A stretch of 64,000 nucleotides of DNA from Staphylococcus hsinchuensis (GTDB lineage: Bacteria > Bacillota > Bacilli > Staphylococcales > Staphylococcaceae). How positions within the stretch are numbered: the stretch's first letter is position 1; each line of letters starts with the position of its first letter. The notes under the pieces were generated by a model, which ran no database searches, had not been told where the DNA came from, and saw only the letters and a list, made by a program, of their open reading frames with translations. Shown piece after piece: positions 62,190 to 64,000 of this stretch. The position numbers and the translations under genes were made by a program. Location of the stretch: contig NZ_CP128355.1 of assembly GCF_038789205.1 (NCBI RefSeq), positions 1,612,001 to 1,676,000 on the forward strand, in the 5' to 3' direction.

Positions 62190-64000
62190 CTAATTTAATT
62201 TTGTACTTTGTTCTATAATCATATTTTGAACGAGTTTATGAATTTCGCCGTCTCCTTCAGCAGGAGCTGAACGTTGTATACGTCCATGATAACTTAAATC
62301 ATACTTATCTGTCGTTAAATCTTTCAGATAAGGATAAACGAATGACCATGCACCTTGGTTTTTAGGTTCTTCTTGTACCCAAGCAACATGTTCTAAGTTT
62401 GGTAACTCATTTAATACTGCTTCTATTTCTGAATCAGGGAATGGATATAATCTTTCCACTGCTATTAGTGAAATAGAATCATCAGGATTTTTAGCTAGAT
62501 ATTCTTTTAAATCTATAAACATTTTACCAGATGCTAGAATAACTTTCTTCACGCTATCTTTATTACTTGGTTCAGGTAAGATAGGTTCGAATTGTCCTGA
62601 TGTAAATTTATCAATTGTATCAGCAACTGTCTTATTACGTAATAGACTCTTCGGTGACATTACTACTAGAGGACGCATAGATTCTGTGCCTAAGCTTGCT
62701 GCTTGTGCACGTAATAAATGGAAGTAGTTACTTGAGCTTGATAAATTAACAACAGTGGAGTTATTTTCGCCAGCAAGTTGTAAAAATCTTTCTAAACGTG
62801 CAGATGAGTGTTCTGCGCCTTGACCTTCGTATGAATGTGGTAAGAATAATGTAAGGCCTGAACGTTCTCCCCATTTAGCTCTTGCACTGAATAAGAAGTT
62901 ATCAAATATCATTTGCGCCATATTTGAAAAGTCTCCGTATTGTGCTTCCCAAATCGTCATACAAGATTTATTTTGAACATTATAACCATATTCGAAACCA
63001 ACTACGGCAGCTTCTGATAATGGTGAATTATGAACATCAAACGTAGCTTTTTGATCAGGAACATGATTAAGCGGAATATATTGTTCGCCAGAATCTGGAT
63101 CATGTAAGACCGCATGTCTATGACTGAATGTACCACGTTCAGTATCTTGTCCTGTTAATCGGATTGGTGTGCCGTTTTGCATAATTGTAGCAAATGCTAG
63201 CTGTTCAGCTTGTGCCCAATCTACTAAACCATCTTCACTTTCGAAAGGTTCACGACGTTTTTCTAATACTTTGTTAAGTTTTTTCAAGATGTTAAAGCCT
63301 TCTGGATATGAAAGCATTGCGTCGTTAATTTCTTTTAAATGATCGAAACTTACGTCAGAATCAATTGGTTGTAATGGTTCTGCAAGGGTATCAGGTTTTT
63401 GCATTTCTGGGTTGTCCATTTTATCGTTTTTATCAATCTTGTCGTGTGCTGCACGTAATGTTTTTTGGACTTGATCAAGAATTTCATTCATTTGATCTTC
63501 AGAAATAATATTCTCTTCAACTAATTGCTTTCCATATAATAATTCAACTGAATCATGTTTGCGGATATTGTGATATTGTATTGGGTTAGTAATTGATGGT
63601 TCATCCATTTCGTTATGACCATAACGACGGTAACCTACTAAATCAATAACGACATCCTTTTTGAATTCTTTTCTGAACGCCATAGCAATTTCAATAGCTT
63701 CAATCGTTGCTTCTACATTGTCAGCATTTACGTGCATAATTGGCACGTCGTAACCTTTGGCTACGTCTGATGAATATGTTGTAGAACGACCATCTTCAGG
63801 TTCAGTAGTGAAGCCGATTCTATTGTTAGTAATGATGTGTAATGAACCGCCAGTTGAATAGCCGTCTAAGTCGCCTAAGTTCATAGCTTCAAAGTTAATA
63901 CCTTGACCTGGGTATGCTGCATCACCATGAATAATAATTGGCATAGAATCATTGTATTCTGTAGTCACTGCGCCAGCATGATCTGTATCATCTTGGTTTG
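62190..64000 (-). CDS. odhA: 2-oxoglutarate dehydrogenase E1, C-terminal part (5' end outside window)
   Basis: Thiamine-diphosphate-dependent E1 component that decarboxylates 2-oxoglutarate and loads succinyl on OdhB. About 603 codons are present; the frame is open to the last base, and the GTG at 63968 is an internal valine, not a start (full enzymes are about 930 aa). Visible are [13 protein letters not shown], the ThDP-site region [54 protein letters not shown] and WEAQYGDF. It is the first gene of the odhAB pair. Confidence 0.96.
   Translation of the reverse strand, partial: NQDDTDHAGAVTTEYNDSMPIIIHGDAAYPGQGINFEAMNLGDLDGYSTGGSLHIITNNRIGFTTEPEDGRSTTYSSDVAKGYDVPIMHVNADNVEATIEAIEIAMAFRKEFKKDVVIDLVGYRRYGHNEMDEPSITNPIQYHNIRKHDSVELLYGKQLVEENIISEDQMNEILDQVQKTLRAAHDKIDKNDKMDNPEMQKPDTLAEPLQPIDSDVSFDHLKEINDAMLSYPEGFNILKKLNKVLEKRREPFESEDGLVDWAQAEQLAFATIMQNGTPIRLTGQDTERGTFSHRHAVLHDPDSGEQYIPLNHVPDQKATFDVHNSPLSEAAVVGFEYGYNVQNKSCMTIWEAQYGDFSNMAQMIFDNFLFSARAKWGERSGLTLFLPHSYEGQGAEHSSARLERFLQLAGENNSTVVNLSSSSNYFHLLRAQAASLGTESMRPLVVMSPKSLLRNKTVADTIDKFTSGQFEPILPEPSNKDSVKKVILASGKMFIDLKEYLAKNPDDSISLIAVERLYPFPDSEIEAVLNELPNLEHVAWVQEEPKNQGAWSFVYPYLKDLTTDKYDLSYHGRIQRSAPAEGDGEIHKLVQNMIIEQSTKLN

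Noticed and set aside
63966..63968. odhA starting at GTG 63968
   Set aside because: The frame continues to the window edge and the residues around it ([13 protein letters not shown]) are internal in 2-oxoglutarate dehydrogenase.

Overview
This is a low-GC chromosomal segment from a Staphylococcus, most likely a coagulase-negative species. The evidence is the gene order (acnA, plsY, parE-parC, alsT; msrA/msrR; trpEGDCFBA followed by femA-femB; pst; lysC to lysA; cspA; odhB-odhA), the strong AGGAGG ribosome sites with many TTG starts, and protein sequences close to remembered S. aureus homologues. The species cannot be fixed from the window alone. Almost all of it is core genome. The one clearly accessory stretch is about 58.6-60.8 kb.

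Layout. 1-16.6 kb: the 3' end of aconitase, a thioesterase, a HesB-like protein, plsY, the topoisomerase IV operon parE-parC, alsT, an AI-2E family permease, msrA divergent from msrR, a tautomerase, an SOS-controlled Y-family polymerase and tyrA. 16.9-25.2 kb: a quinone-reductase-like flavoprotein, two tandem tryptophan T-box riboswitches, the complete overlapping trpEGDCFBA operon and a DJ-1/PfpI protein. 25.6-31.2 kb: femA-femB (pentaglycine bridge), a small membrane protein and pepF. 31.3-38 kb, minus strand: a ClpP paralogue, phoU, pstBACS and cvfB. 38.1-40.8 kb: an ABC-F ATPase and an aldo/keto reductase. 41.0-49.6 kb: a lysine riboswitch and the lysine/diaminopimelate operon lysC-asd-dapA-dapB-dapD-deacetylase-alr-lysA. 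49.7-58.5 kb: a nitronate monooxygenase, cspA, a DUF1033 gene, acyP, XpaC/TelA, a MoxR-VWA pair, a glyoxalase-like protein and small proteins. 60.9-64.0 kb: odhB and the 3' part of odhA.

The genes fall into clear working groups: TCA cycle (acnA, odhAB), chromosome decatenation, aromatic amino acid supply (tyrA and trp), cell-wall precursor and bridge synthesis (dap/lys/alr, femAB, msrR), phosphate uptake, and stress or repair functions. Control is visible in the DNA: tandem T-boxes, an L-box, twin LexA boxes inside a promoter, a large hairpin between pstS and pstC, and many intrinsic terminators.

The most unusual stretch is a tandem array (58.96-60.20 kb, minus strand) of a 59-residue protein on an exact 321-bp period, missed by ORF calling at 60 codons. 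The spacers between copies hold a second conserved hydrophobic reading frame that begins at the stop codon of the preceding gene. Beside the array are a third small hydrophobic frame and a decayed tyrosine recombinase, so this is probably the relic of a mobile island inserted next to odhB.
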